64,000 nt of DNA, taken from Oxytropis ochrocephala. Its lineage: Eukaryota; Streptophyta; Magnoliopsida; Fabales; Fabaceae. Below the pieces are notes generated by a model that saw only the letters and a program-made list of their open reading frames with translations, had not been told where the DNA came from and ran no database searches. A program made the position numbers and the translations under genes. The stretch is from contig CM037094.1 of NCBI GenBank assembly GCA_020916435.1, forward strand, positions 82,942,936-83,006,935. Reading direction: 5' to 3'. Shown here piece by piece: positions 35,012-46,996 of this stretch; position 1 is the stretch's first letter; each line of letters begins with the position of its first letter.

Positions 35012-38000
35012 CTTCATATCATATGTAGTTGGTCTGTAACGTTTTAAATGGGAGATATGTTTGTGTGTGAATTAATCATCTTTATGCATTCTAGTTTATC
35101 TTGCAATGAACTATCACCAACTATTTGAACTTGAAGTTGCATTCTGATTTCAGATGAGTCGGAGTCAAAAACAGATGAAAATGAAAGTTTTCAGGAAGCT
35201 TTCATGAAACAATATCAAAATTTTATCACCCCATTGTTGGTGATGGCGCTATTTCTTACATCCCTTTCTTATGGTCGTCCTGCCGGGCAGCAGGTAAGCA
35301 TAAATTCAAACAGTTTAGCAGGGCCAGTTGTTGTCTTAATTTGTGTATGTGGGTGAAGTTGGTCTGTCCATTGAGGACTCGATACATATGAATATCAGCA
35401 TTTCATATGATGAGTGCAATTGGTTTCAAATTCCTCAAATGAATATTGTGGTGCAGTGCTTGACACATTATGCCACTATGATGTTCATTCTTTTGATGAA
35501 TGGGAAAAAATGGAATTATAGAAGTGGTTATGAGAAATTAGATGAGTTTTATATTTTATATTGTAATTATAAAACTATATTTGCTGAAACCTTTTCTAGT
35601 ACTATCTTGGGTTGCTCTCTATGACTTCTTTCCTTCTCACTCTCTCCATGTGCATACATGTCTGTAAATTTAGACTTTGGAGCCTTTATTCTCCGTTTTT
35701 GAAGGACTTGAATTTGGAGTTTCATTAATGGAAAAGTTTAACTTGATGTTATTCAGTTAATTGTCTTTGGCTAAAATCAATTGTCATTGGCTAAAATCAC
35801 TGCTTGACGGTGATTATATGATTGAAAGTGTGCGTCTGTGTGAATATATCTGTGATATGAGCTTCATGCTGCTGTCATTGTTTGCTTTTATTGAAGGTCC
35901 ATTAAACCAGCACTATTAGGATATATCTGAGGATTTTAAATTTTTATATTCCATTTTCTTTCTACACTTCGTTGCAACTTGCAGGTCTTAAACTAACATG
36001 TTTTTGAACAATGCTTGGCATTTCACTATATCTTGTATATACTGAGGGTCTCTTTGTATGATAATTAGTGTGTGAATTCAACCACTTTCCTTTTGGAAAT
36101 GAGATGCCTCTTTATCTGTGTATGGTTTTTATAGTTTTTTTTACTTCATTATCATTATCATCTTGCTAATGTGGACTAAAATATAATTATCTGCAGATTA
36201 GCTTTCAAGAGTTTAAAAATAAGCTTTTGGAACCGGGGTTAGTAGACCATATTGTTGTCTCAAACAAATCAGTTGCCAAAATATATGTAAGGAGTTCTCC
36301 CCGTAATCAAACTGACGGTGAAGTAATCCAAGGAACCCTTCCTGCAAAGGGATCTGGAGGCCAATATAAATATTATTTCAATATTGGTAGTGTTGAGTCA
36401 TTTGAGGAAAAGTTAGAGGAAGCGCAAGAAGCTGTAGGCATTGACCCTCACGATTATGTACCTGTGACATATTCTTCTGAAATGGTTTGGTATCAGGAAT
36501 TGATGAGATTTGCTCCAACACTGTTGGTTTTGGGAACTATCCTGTATTTGGGAAGGAGAATGCAAGGTGGACTCGGTGTTGGTGGTGGCGCCAGTGGTAA
36601 GGGTGGTCGTGGAATATTCAACATAGGAAAAGCCCATGTCACTAAAGTAGACAAAAATGCCAAAAACAAGGTTAGCTCTCTTAGTTGCAATCGGTTCCTT
36701 TCCCATTATAGTTTTCTCTTTGAGAGGAGTGGTGCTGAAGAATAACCTAAGCTATAAGTTCATTTAAGATGCAAATTTATTCTTACTGGTATTCATTTTG
36801 TTCAGGTCTATTTTAAAGATGTTGCTGGCTGTGATGAGGCAAAGCAAGAAATTATGGAGTTTGTGCACTTCCTCAAGAACCCTAAGAAATATGAAGAACT
36901 GGGTGCCAAAATTCCCAAAGGTGCTCTTCTGGTGGGTCCTCCAGGCACAGGAAAAACACTTTTAGCAAAGGCAACTGCAGGGGAGTCTGGTGTGCCATTT
37001 CTTTCTATTTCTGGTTCTGATTTCATGGAAATGTTTGTTGGTGTGGGACCATCTAGGGTGAGAAACTTATTTCAGGAAGCAAGGCAGTGTGCTCCCAGTA
37101 TAATATTTATTGATGAGATTGATGCAATTGGTCGAGCAAGGGGACGTGGAGGTTTCTCTGGTTCAAATGATGAGCGTGAAAGTACTTTAAATCAGTTGTT
37201 GGTGGAGATGGATGGTTTTGGAACCACTGCTGGAGTTGTTGTGCTTGCAGGAACAAATAGACCTGATATATTAGACAAAGCCCTACTTAGGCCTGGGCGC
37301 TTTGACCGCCAGATATCAATTGATAAACCTGACATTAAAGGCCGTGATGAGATATTTCGGGTTTACCTGAAAAAGATCAAGCTTGACCATGAACCTTCCT
37401 ATTTTTCACAAAGGCTTGCAGCCCTTACTCCAGGATTTGCTGGAGCAGACATTGCTAATGTTTGCAATGAAGCTGCTCTGATTGCTGCAAGACGTGAAAA
37501 AACACAAGTCACAATGGAACATTTTGAGGCAGCTATTGATAGGATCATTGGTGGTTTGGAGAAGAGGAACACAGTAAGTGCCCATTTGTTTGAATTTTTT
37601 CTGCCCAATTAAGTCAGTTTGGTGTATATTATTAGAAATACTCAAAAAAAAAGGAGTTTGTTTAGGGCTTTCAGCTGTTAAAAACAATCAAAATTGTGGG
37701 GGGAGGTTGTATTTATTTTATTGCATAAGGTTTAGTTGTTTTAATATATTAATATTAATGACATAATAGTGACAAATTTCAACCAGAGAATGAAAATGAT
37801 TGTCTTTGCTATAAGTTTTAGTGGATTCGTAACATATCTGAGTAGACCATCCATTATACTTTGTATCTGATTTGCAGAAGTAGTTTACCTTTGGTTTTTT
37901 CTTTTGCTGTTTTAGTCCCTAAATTACCCATATTTCTTATCTAGGTAATAAGCAAGCTTGAAAGGCGTACTGTAGCTTATCATGAATCAGGCCATGCTGT

Positions 38001-38746
38001 TTCAGCTTGGTTCTTGGAACATGCTGAGCCCTTGTTGAAAGTATCTATTGTTCCTCGCGGAACAGCAGCTCTTGGGTTCGCCCAGTATGTACCAAATGAG
38101 AATCTTCTCATGACGAAGGAGCAGCTTTTTGATATGACTTGTATGACCCTTGGTGGTCGGGCTGCTGAGCAGGTTGTTAACACATTTTCATTTGTTTCAC
38201 ACTTTGTTTTTTACCCTTCAGTTCATTGGTTTAAGTTAATGGTGATTTTTCTATGAGCAGGTTCTCATTGGGAGAATATCAACAGGAGCACAAAATGACT
38301 TGGAAAAAGTGACCAAGTTGACTTATGCTCAAGTAGCAGTATATGGTTTCAGTGACAAAGTGGGCCTCCTTTCTTTCCCTCAAAGAGAGGACTCGTTTGA
38401 GATGTCAAAACCGTACAGCAGCAAAACTGCTGCAATCATTGATAATGAAGTGCGAGATTGGGTGAACAAAGCATATGAACGTACCATACAGCTTATAGAG
38501 GAACACAAGGAGCAAGTAGCTCAAATTGCCGAGTTACTACTTGAAAAAGAAGTACTTCACCAAGAAGACTTGCTTAGAGTTCTGGGAGAACGACCCTTCA
38601 AGGCTGCAGAACCCACTAATTATGATATATTTAAGCAAGGGTTTCAAGATGATGTGGAGAAAAAGATAGTTGATAGCACCCTTGTTGATGAGCCTGAGGA
38701 GGGTGGCGGGTCTGCACCTTTAGAGCCTGAGATTGTTCCGACATAG
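33941..38746 (+). CDS. FTSH10: Mitochondrial m-AAA FtsH protease, FTSH10/FTSH3-like, copy A
   Basis: Eight exons: 33941-33991, 34086-34308, 34488-34559, 35154-35293, 36197-36670, 36806-37573, 37945-38172 and 38261-38746. They join to 813 residues, the length of Arabidopsis FTSH10. The arginine/serine-rich N-terminus (MIFSRIGRSLSRSSR) looks like a mitochondrial presequence. Two membrane spans lie at about residues 140-158 and 265-282. The AAA+ module has Walker A GPPGTGKT (364-371), Walker B IIFIDEID and an arginine-finger region (RPGRFDR). The M41 protease site is HESGH (589-593). In plants FTSH3/FTSH10 form inner-membrane complexes facing the matrix that degrade and mature respiratory-chain proteins. 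All splice sites and frames are intact, so this copy should be functional. Intron 4 lacks the copia element seen in copy B. Confidence 0.95.
34965..35011. repeat. C-run, (CT)n and (CA)n in FTSH10-like copy A intron 3
   Basis: A poly-C run followed by CT and CA dinucleotide repeats. It is absent from the paralogous intron of copy B. Confidence 0.9.
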
Positions 38747-38814
38747 TTGATTATGTTTCTCTTTGTAATTGTACATGCTTATCTTGTTTTCTCAATTTGC
38801 TCATATGGACCAAG

Positions 38815-39180
38815 CTTGTAACTTCACCAAGCACACACATTCAACTTACTTCACCAAGCACTCAACCAGTAACTTCTCTTAACTCACCAATGCCATCCCC
38901 TGAAGCACCAACACCTTCATCAGTAACAGCCTCCTCTACTACATCTGCTCTTGCTGTACCACCTCCCACCAGACCCCCAAATGTTCACCCCATGCAAACT
39001 AAAGCCAATAATGACATTGTTTGCCCTTGTATCAACCCTACCCTTCTCTTGGCTCATGTAGAACCCAAAACTTTCAAACATGCCCTACCCAATCTTGCCT
39101 GGTTATCTACTATGAAAGAAGAGTATGATGCACTACAAAGAAACAACACCTGGTCCAACTTACGATTTCTAACATGGTGT
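38815..39180 (+). mobile_element. Ty1/copia pol fragment
   Basis: An open frame with a Ser/Thr/Pro-rich linker, then CINPTLLLAHVEPKTFKHAL and WLSTMKEEYDALQRNNTW. This is the junction between integrase and reverse transcriptase in copia polyproteins. The fragment begins where segmental-duplication homology stops and ends at a LINE tail. Confidence 0.75.
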
Positions 39181-39184
39181 ATAA

Positions 39185-39345
39185 TAATGCTTTTGAAGGT
39201 TTTGTACCTTGCTGCAAGGTTGTTAGGACCGATTCTGGATTGCTTTGGGTGCCTGATTTGTTTTGGCACTTTGGCGTGTCTCGGTGTAATTTCTGTTTTG
39301 GTGTAGTCCAACTTTCTTTGTAAAGATTTACTTTTATTAATAATA
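39185..39345 (+). mobile_element. LINE 3'-end fragment
   Basis: Same family tail as 21555-21745 (TTGTACCTTGCTGCAAGG through CCAACTTTCTTTGTAAAGAT). It abuts the copia fragment. Confidence 0.65.
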
Positions 39346-39659
39346 TTCTCTACTTAGGGAAAATAATAGTGTGTTTAAACTTATATTTACTCTACTTTTA
39401 TTTACTCTTTGGTAAAAGATAGACTTATATTTAGAGTGTTTGTTTTGGATGAAATCCAACGGAATATTTACTTTTTCATTATTGTGAAGAGCCCTCTGAA
39501 GAATAAAGGATTAGCAGGCGTGATGAAATACTACCAAACTGTCTTGATCGCCGACTAAATGTTGGCACGACAAAGAGCGGCTCTTTACAGCTTCAAAGCG
39601 AAGAGGCACGTAAATGAACCGAATATGCACTAGAATGAGAGGGATCCTAAGATTGTGCA
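39346..39659. other. Intergenic DNA, nothing recognised
   Basis: AT-rich on the left and mixed on the right. No border was identified between the LINE tail and the Cassandra-like segment. Confidence 0.4.
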
Positions 39660-39870
39660 AGTATAAGACTGTACAGTTGAATGAAGGCTTAAAAGAATTG
39701 ATTTTGGCTACCTATATCAACAAGATGCATCTTCTTTGCGGGTGTCATTCCCATAAGAACTCCATAGCTAAGCGTGTTTGACTTGGAGTAGTGGAATGGG
39801 TGACCTTCTGGGAAGTTTTCTAGAAAGCGTGCAAGTGAGGACAACGCATGTTGGAAAGACACATGTTGGT
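39660..39870 (+). mobile_element. Cassandra-like LTR fragment carrying 5S rRNA-like sequence
   Basis: At about 39746-39830 the sequence CCCATAAGAACTCCATAGCT, AAGCGTGTTTGACTTGGAGT and TGGGTGACCTTCTGGGAAG follows the conserved internal promoter half of plant 5S rRNA with substitutions. It is preceded by CAAGATGCATCTTCTTTGCG with a GGTGTCATTCC lead-in, the vocabulary of Cassandra TRIM LTRs. The boundaries are approximate. It interrupts the LINE that continues at 39870-40000. Confidence 0.6.
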
Positions 39871-40000
39871 TTGTGGGGGGCATTATTCAACAGTTCTGAA
39901 AGTAGTTTGGAATGTTACAAGATTTGCATGGATGGGCCATATATTATTCACTATAAAGTCACTCAAAGTAGCTTTAAGGTCCCTATGCAAATTAGAAGGT
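39870..40000 (-). mobile_element. Distal part of the LINE split by MULE copy 2
   Basis: On the minus strand it reads SNLHRDLKATLSDFIVNNIW, the conserved post-RT region of L1-like ORF2. It continues in frame from the piece right of the MULE (44317 onward), sharing the duplicated TTAGAAGGT. Confidence 0.7.
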
Positions 40001-40575
40001 GGCTGTTGCTTTTCCCACACCCCCTCCTACTCTAAACACACCCCATAAGGGTGTGAAAAGACCAAAAGACCTATTTTTTTCGAAATTTTCACTGTTGAAC
40101 ACGGGGCTTGAGCGAGTTCGAACGAGGGCGTTCGAGTGTGTTAAATATGGACGAGACACCCGCCGGGCGTTTTTCACTGTTCGAATAGAGGTCATACGAG
40201 CGAGGTTCGATGGTGGTCATGCGAACATGTTCGAATTATGTCGTTCGAACAAGTGCTACTGCGAGAAATGCTGCAAAGATAGCGGTATTGGGCGCCTCGG
40301 ATGCCCACCGGCGATTTTAATCAAGCGGTTTACAATCGATCAAATGTGTCGGATAAATGAGTGGATGTAAATCCCTTTGGAAATTGTGCACGAGCGGATA
40401 GAATTTAAGCGGCTCACGATTTGTGATCTAAAAATGAAATCAACGGTGACATTTCACCACGCCTATTATAAAGGGGTTCACATCCTCGAGCTTCTTCACC
40501 AAACCCTAATCGCTTCTTCCTAACCCGGTGCTTCTTCACCAAAACCTTCTCTCCTTCTTCCCAACCCAAATTGAA

Positions 40576-41395
40576 ATGGAATGACAATTGTGCTCGACCC
40601 GATTACTAAACGACAAATTCCTAATGACCGCTTCACCACAATGGGATCGCTCACCACCAAGCGAACATGGTCTTTGTGTTTCGTTGTCCTAACCATGTCT
40701 TCTGCGGGATGAGTAAGGACATCACCTTCGCCCCAATGAAGGAAAAGGCCGAGAGGAAGATTCGCCCGGAGGAGCGTGGCGTAAAGGCGTGGAGCGTATC
40801 GTTTCAAAAAGTTCAATTGTAGAGATGATGGACCGCCCGATATTCGATCATGGAGATCCGAAATGACGGCGACGTCCGCGCAATGATGGAACATCTAGCT
40901 AACGTTAGATGGGGCGGCGGATCTTAGAGTTGTGCGTGGACACAATACTGACTGCGAGAAGAGGTCATGCATCTTCTTCAACCACCACCACCCGCACCAC
41001 AACAACCCATACTTACGCACCCCTGTAAAGTTGAGTATGAGATGACTAGCAGGTACTGGGACGACCATTCTGGTCTGTTGATTCATAGTCGTGAATCAAA
41101 AACTAAAAATTTCATGCTTAAGAACAACATCACATTCGCAGAATTGAAAGAAAAAGCGATAAAAAATGTGAAACTAGATGGTGTTGAAAAGAAGAATTTA
41201 AAAAATCGAATGTGAATCCCCTACGTCCAAAATTTGGAACCCACGTAATCGTATTCGGAAGTGCCTTAAGCCTATCAAGAATGACGAAGACGTTCGTCAA
41301 ATGTTTGAGAAACATGAAGAATTCCAAGGTTTCATTGAACCTTATCTCGAATTGTTCGTCGAAACACGAGAATCTGTTTAAGAAATCCGCCGTAG
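40576..41395 (+). pseudogene. Unrecognised ORF of the PMD-MULE family, copy 2
   Basis: Homologue of 23576-24417. It retains MSKDITFAPMKEKAERKI-like and RPEERGVKAWSVSFKKF segments, then HLLQPPPPAPQQP (40967 onward), KNFMLKNNITFAELKEK and KNVKLDGVEKKNLKNRM, ending in an EKHEEFQGFIEPYLELF-type segment. Its frames break in different places from copy 1, so the ancestral protein must have been intact in a common source. The function is unknown. Confidence 0.5.
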
Positions 41396-41689
41396 AACTA
41401 GATTGTATTTTGTTTTCCTGTCGTTTCGTTTTAAATTTCCTATCCTTGTATTTTTGCAATTTGTGTTTTTAATTTCTGTTCTTATCCAATATTAAATCTT
41501 GTTCAACTTTTTTATTTTACCGTAATTACCGTAATGACAATAAATTTGCGCCATCGTAAAATGAATTTCAAATTAAAAACCAAATGAAACAAAGTTGTTA
41601 AATTATACAAAAAAGTAAAACAAATATCCTCCTAAGACATATCCTATTGGGTGTTGCGCCTCCTCCTCTCTCATACACATTCCCAAACC

Positions 41690-43700
41690 TCCTCCTAAAC
41701 CCACGGAAGGGGTTGAGCGACCTCTTGATTATTTGAAACATGGTCCCGTAGCTCGGGACATGATCATCGATGGCCCCATCAATGTCATCAACCAAATCAA
41801 TCACTCTGGTAGCATCTGTCAACCAAATAACATAACATTATTACTTAAATAAATAGAATATTAAGAAACATTATCATGCAATTAACATAAAAGACACGCA
41901 CCACACCACGACATCGGGCTCATCCGCAAGGCTGCGATAATGCTCGGGAAGAGAAAGGGATGTGAGACCCAGAGTACCATGGAAAGTAGCCAACACCGTG
42001 TTTGACGAGTACGGCACACAAGGAGGCCCCGCGCCACCAAGTGGTCCTCAACCGAGTCCACCTCTCATCACACTCGGTGAGAGTACTGAGGCGGCCACGG
42101 TAGAGGTGCAGGATCCTCGGAATGTCTTTGGATCTCGCCAAACCGTCTCGAGCACTCGACGGCAAGTGACGCATCATGCAGCCACCACTCGAATGAACCC
42201 TCGAACCGGCCGGCTCCTCAAAGTGGTCTCACTGCGCTATGGGCCGTGTAGGGGTCCTGTGTCACCTCCTCACGGTGTAAGGCGGCCTAGGCATAATCGA
42301 TGGTATGTGACTTGATGCCCCTGAGGACATCATCGCGACAACCATTTCTTCGTCCGTGGGGTACTCTCATCATACTCTGGGTGCTCCACCCAAGAGGAAA
42401 AGTTCGCACTCTGGAAGTGCTCAAAGATCCAAGCTTTGTAATGAACATATCATTGGTTGATTATTAACTGAAAGTAACACTAAAGCAAACTTAAAAGTAA
42501 AGAATATGTTTCATACGAAGTAAAGGAAGATGACCAGCAATCTTCTTGGTCTTCTTCCTTGTAGCATCCTTGGTGATCATAGAGATGGGCGGGGCCATGG
42601 CCCCTCAAAGAATAGTCTCCAAGCGCCTCCAAATCCATCAAGATACCAAGGTAGCCAAGCTTAACCTTGTTGCACGACTTGTCGGCAAACAAGGTGCAAC
42701 CCAAAAGATACTGACATGTAGGCCCTAGCGGCATGGTCCCGCCCTCGCCTATGGTCGGGTGGTAGACCCTATCCTCGACCATACAAGCCCAACAGATGTA
42801 CCACGGCCAAGTCCGGCGTTTGCATCCTCGGTGTGGCACCCAAAAACTCAACCAAAGTTGCTCCCCGCGCCATTGAGTCGATCGGCATGTCATAGAAACC
42901 GGCCCGATGTGGGGATGTGCGGCGGTGGGATACATCATCAAGAGGTGATGCTCATCTCACCCATGCGGGAAGGTGGAATGATGATGTATCCGGCCGCTAA
43001 CGCTCTATGAATGCGTTCACAGACCCTTATGGAGAATGGGAAGCCAAGCCCAAACAAAGGAACCAACCACGAAGGCTGTCGAGTGTCCTAATCGCACATG
43101 AAACAACGTGTCGTGAACAGTCCATGTGGGATTTGGTCAGAATCCGGCGCACTTTGCATTCGAAAAAGACCACAATAAGCCAAAACATTCAACAACTTAA
43201 TAAACAAATTTACAACACTCAACTATAAAATAATAACTTACGGCCGAATAAAAATCGGTGAGGATATGTGCCCCGTATGTGGGCAAGACAGAACCATCTT
43301 ACGGTCCACCAGAAATGAGAATGTCGCCTAACAAAGCAAAGAGACCTCCACGAGGCTCAAGAACCTCCTCCTCACGAGGCTCGTGAGCCTCCTCCTCATG
43401 ATGCCTAGAAGATGAAGGCCTAGAAGATGAAGGGCTGCTTGCGGATGAAGGCCCAGCGCACGGGCGAAGGCCTAGCGGATGAAGGCGGCTAACTCATAGG
43501 CGGAAATTGAGCATCACGCTCAATATCCTGCCCAATATCCTCTGGAAGTGGGGGAGGAGGAACATCAACCCTACCCCTACCCCTGGCACGACCCCTAGCT
43601 CGGGAGGGTTCACCGGCTTCTTCCCTCCTTTTGCGGTTTGAAACCGTAGTAGGAGGTGGCCGACCGGCTTCGCTCGAAGGTTGTTTGCATGACCACCTCT
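41690..43700 (-). pseudogene. PMD protein, copy 2, broken
   Basis: Homologue of the PMD gene in copy 1. Recognisable pieces are the RG-rich leader with PPPHFQRILG near 43600-43510, the KVKLGYLGILMDLEALGDYS block in 42941-42480, and ECDERWTRLRTTWWRGASL with GYFPWYSGSHIPF in 42177-41920. A DLVDDIDGAIDDHVP tail lies near 41790-41745. Multiple frameshifts. Confidence 0.65.
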
Positions 43701-44316
43701 ACTCCTCACCATATCTGAAACAACAATCAACAGAACCGATTCAATCAAATTAACAAAACCAAACACAATCAGGCTGAGAAAGTTCACTGTCAAACGACTG
43801 TTCGAATGGCTACATGCGAACCTGTTCGCACAACCACCCTCGAGCAGTCGGTTTGATTTAAAAAATACAGCGGTTCGAATGAGGTTGCTCGAAGCGGTGT
43901 TCAGACAACCTCATTCGAACACCTTCGTTTTCACGCGTGTTCGATGGACCTCACTCGAACAATTCCGCGTTCGAAAAAAAACCGAGAATGGAGCGTAGGG
44001 GGAGAGGCATACCTTGAAGAAAATGGAGCGATTAGAGGCTGTGAGGAGTAGAAAATAACCCCCAAAGAACTCTTGAGAGTGTTGGTGGAGAAGATTGAGT
44101 GAGAGATTGGGTGAGATTGAGTGAGTTGAGAGAAGGTGAGTGAGAGAGAAAGAGGGTTTAGGGTTGAAAGGAGGGGAGGAATGAGAGGCGAGGAGAGTGA
44201 GAGAAGGGGAGGGTGTGGTTATTTTGTTTTTTTAAAGGGGGTAATTTTGGAAATAAAATTATTATGGGGTGTGAATAAGTAGGGGGGGTGTGGGGAAAGC
44301 ACTCCCCTTAGAAGGT

Positions 44317-46820
44317 ATGCCAATGATATCCATATCCATGATAGGCCTAGAGAGCCAAGAACCAGTCCAAAAATTTATCTTGACACCATTCCCAAAGCTT
44401 TCAAGTAGAGTACTCAAGAAAATCAAAAATACAAAACTTAAAACCAAGCCAAATAGAAGAGGAGACATGATGATTCACCGACTTTATTTTTATAGACTCT
44501 TGCTTTCAGAAGAACAACCCATTGTAAGTTTGTGGATATAAAATTCCACCCTAGCTTTATCATGATAGCCTTATTAATAGCTTTTATAGATATCAGACCT
44601 AAATCCCCTTTTTTGAAAAACTTGCACACCTTACTCCAAGCAATAGTGACAAATTTTCTGGAACTAATGTCCCTTGACCACACAAATTTTCTAATTGATG
44701 TGTCAACAATATTGAGGAGGCTAGCAAGCCAAACATAAATACAAAAGCTGTAAACCAACATGCTCAGAATGACAGAATTAACTAGTTAAACTCTTTCCAT
44801 GATTGGTAATAACAAACCTCTACATGAGGATAAGTTAGTCTTAATTCTATCAGCAATAGGCGACAAATGCATTCTCTGAGGCTTTTCTTTGAATAAAGGG
44901 ACACCGAGAAAATTAAAGGGGATAAAATCTTGAGAAAACCCCAACAAAGCATAGATGGCCGAGATACAGGTGTGGGATATGCTGCCAGTGAAAAACTTAG
45001 ATTTATATTTACCAATAGCCTGGCCAAAACTTGCTCATAGGAGGAAAAGAGATCCAACAAACTAGAAATACTCTTTTTAGTAGCTCTACAAAAAATCATA
45101 ATATCATCAGCATATAAAACATGGATAGACATACAGAAACCTCTGGGGCCTACTATAAGCAGAAGCTTACCATCTTCAACAAGCTTAGAAATGTCTCTAC
45201 TCAGAACATCTTTAGCCAAACAGAAGAGGAGGGGGGAAAGGACTCCCTTGTCTGACTCCCCTTTTGCAGCCAAAGAAACCAACAATAGAGTCATTAACAG
45301 AAACATAGAGCTTAGCTGAGAGAATAATAGTATTATTCCAGAACAAAATTTATCATTGAAACCAAAAGCAGCCAGAACTTGAAGTAAAAAGTTCCAATCT
45401 ATAGTATCAAAACTTTTTTGATGTCAATTTTTATGGCTAATTGACCACCAAAAGCCTTTTTCTGAAGCAAATTGATAGATTCAGATGCAATGCAAATACA
45501 GTCAGAAATATTTCTACCTTCCACAAAACTCCTCTGATTATCAGAAATAATATTTGGAGCAATAAGAGCAAGTCTGTCAGCTATAACATTGGAGATAATT
45601 TTAAATTTAAAATCAGGAAGAGCTATAGGTCTATAATGTTAATTTCTATCAGCTCCATCAACTTTGGAATCAGAGAACAATATTAGAGTTAAAATTAGGG
45701 AGCACTCAACGTTGTTGAAAAAATTATAAGACGAGATTGTAAACATCTTGAGCAACGGTATCCCAAAAATGCTGGAAACAGAAACCACCAAACCCTTCGG
45801 GACCAGCGGCACCATCTCTATTAAGAGAAAAAACAACAGAGTTGACCTCATCAATAGAAGTTAAATTAATGAGCATATCCCGATCCAAAACTAAAGAAGG
45901 AATAACATCCTTGATAAGAACATTTTATCGACAATCATTGTTCACCGAAAACAAATTCAGATAATATTTCAAAATACGATTCTTAATATTATTAGCATCT
46001 GCAAGAATACTGTCGCCATTCTTCATAACAGAAATTCTCTTGGTAACATTTTTGATCTTGGTCATTTTATGGAAAAAGACAATATTTCTATCCCCAAAAT
46101 TATGTTAGTTAACTTTGGATTTCTCCTTCCAATAAACTTCTTCATATATAATTTAAGACGACCTGCAAATTATTTGAGCCTCCTTCTCAAGAGAAAATAA
46201 AGCATCAGAACATCCTAGATGGTTAATTTGCTCGGGATGTTATCAAGCTTGGCCAAAGCTTCCTTAACATTGACAAATACATTCCAAAAAGAAGTATTCC
46301 GGGGTTTAAGCTTAGCCTTCGAATTTTTCAGTTTCTGAAATAAGACATGGATGTGGTACCCAACTACAAAATATCCCAAGCCTCAGAGACCACCCTCTTA
46401 CAATCAGGGTGTTGGGCCCACATTTTCATAAATTTAAAAGAAGCGTTCTTTTGAAGAGTCTACTTTTTCTTAAGTAGGAGAAGCATATAATGATCATACA
46501 TACTTCTAGTAAGAGTGCTCCAATCCACAATGTCCCAAAAATTGAGCCAAGCCTCATTACAAATGGATCAGTCACGTCTCCCCTCAGTAAAGTTACTTCC
46601 AAGTCTACCATTAGACCAAGTATATTGAGAGTCCCTCGAAGGAATATGAAGCAAGCGATTCTCGTCAGTCCAGGACAAGAACTCACCACAAGAAATAGCA
46701 GAAGGAATCCTTACCTCTGTGCTCGTGAGCACCCATAACAACATTAAAATCCCTTATAAAACCCCACTGAGCAGAATGGTCCCATTGAAGGTTTGACACA
46801 TCACTCTTAAAAGGCAATTA
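44317..46820 (-). mobile_element. L1-like LINE ORF2 remnant
   Basis: On the minus strand, from right to left: an endonuclease-side segment (SWTDENRLLHIPSRDSQYTW-like, near 46689-46600), degenerate middle, then reverse transcriptase with LSPLLFCLA and the catalytic YADD box (HVLYADDIMIFCR, near 45130-45090). Next is the downstream region with SSRKFVTIAWSKVCKFFKKG and INKAIMIKLGWNF (44761-44438). Numerous stops and frameshifts show a dead copy. The piece right at 44317 is continuous with 39870-40000 on the other side of the MULE. Confidence 0.8.
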
Positions 46821-46996
46821 AATCTAAGCAAGAATGAAAAAAGAAGCTAACTGGTTGTTTGCTTTTACGATGAATTGGGCCTAAATGTGCTATTGTGTCC
46901 AAGCTACAACATGTAGCTTATACGTCAAATTGTAACTCACGATTGTTTGAACGTGATACCAAACATGTTATGAGAATTTATGTGTTAACATGACAA
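46821..46996. other. Intergenic DNA, nothing recognised
   Basis: Short flank between the LINE and a MULE derivative. Confidence 0.4.

Larger units (their letters stand above)
29140..38820. repeat. Segmental duplication, copy A
   Basis: Paralogous to 53300-63260 in direct orientation. Matching landmarks: 29150-29275 with 53310-53440, 31558-31695 with 53440-53590, 31990-32150 with 55600-55715, and 33477-38815 with 55735-63255 (the whole FTSH10-like gene with all introns). The gaps between blocks are insertions specific to one copy. The match ends about 75 bp beyond the stop codon in each copy. Confidence 0.85.
39992..44316. mobile_element. MULE-type element, PMD family, copy 2
   Basis: The element spans 40001-44307 (4307 bp) between exact 9-bp duplications TTAGAAGGT (39992-40000 and 44308-44316), the Mutator hallmark. 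The left end GGCTGTTGCTTTTCCCACAC is mirrored on the right (complement GGGGAGTGCTTTCCCCACAC). The organisation is the same as in copy 1: a + strand unknown ORF (40576-41395) facing a PMD gene (43700-41690). The two copies align along their whole length, with frequent small indels. Confidence 0.9.

Noticed and set aside
36413..36706. Minus-strand frames over the FTSH10-like exons
   Set aside because: Shadows of the real coding strand, present in both gene copies at the same place.
39746..39832. Functional 5S rRNA gene
   Set aside because: Many substitutions, only part of the gene, and the surroundings match a Cassandra-type LTR.
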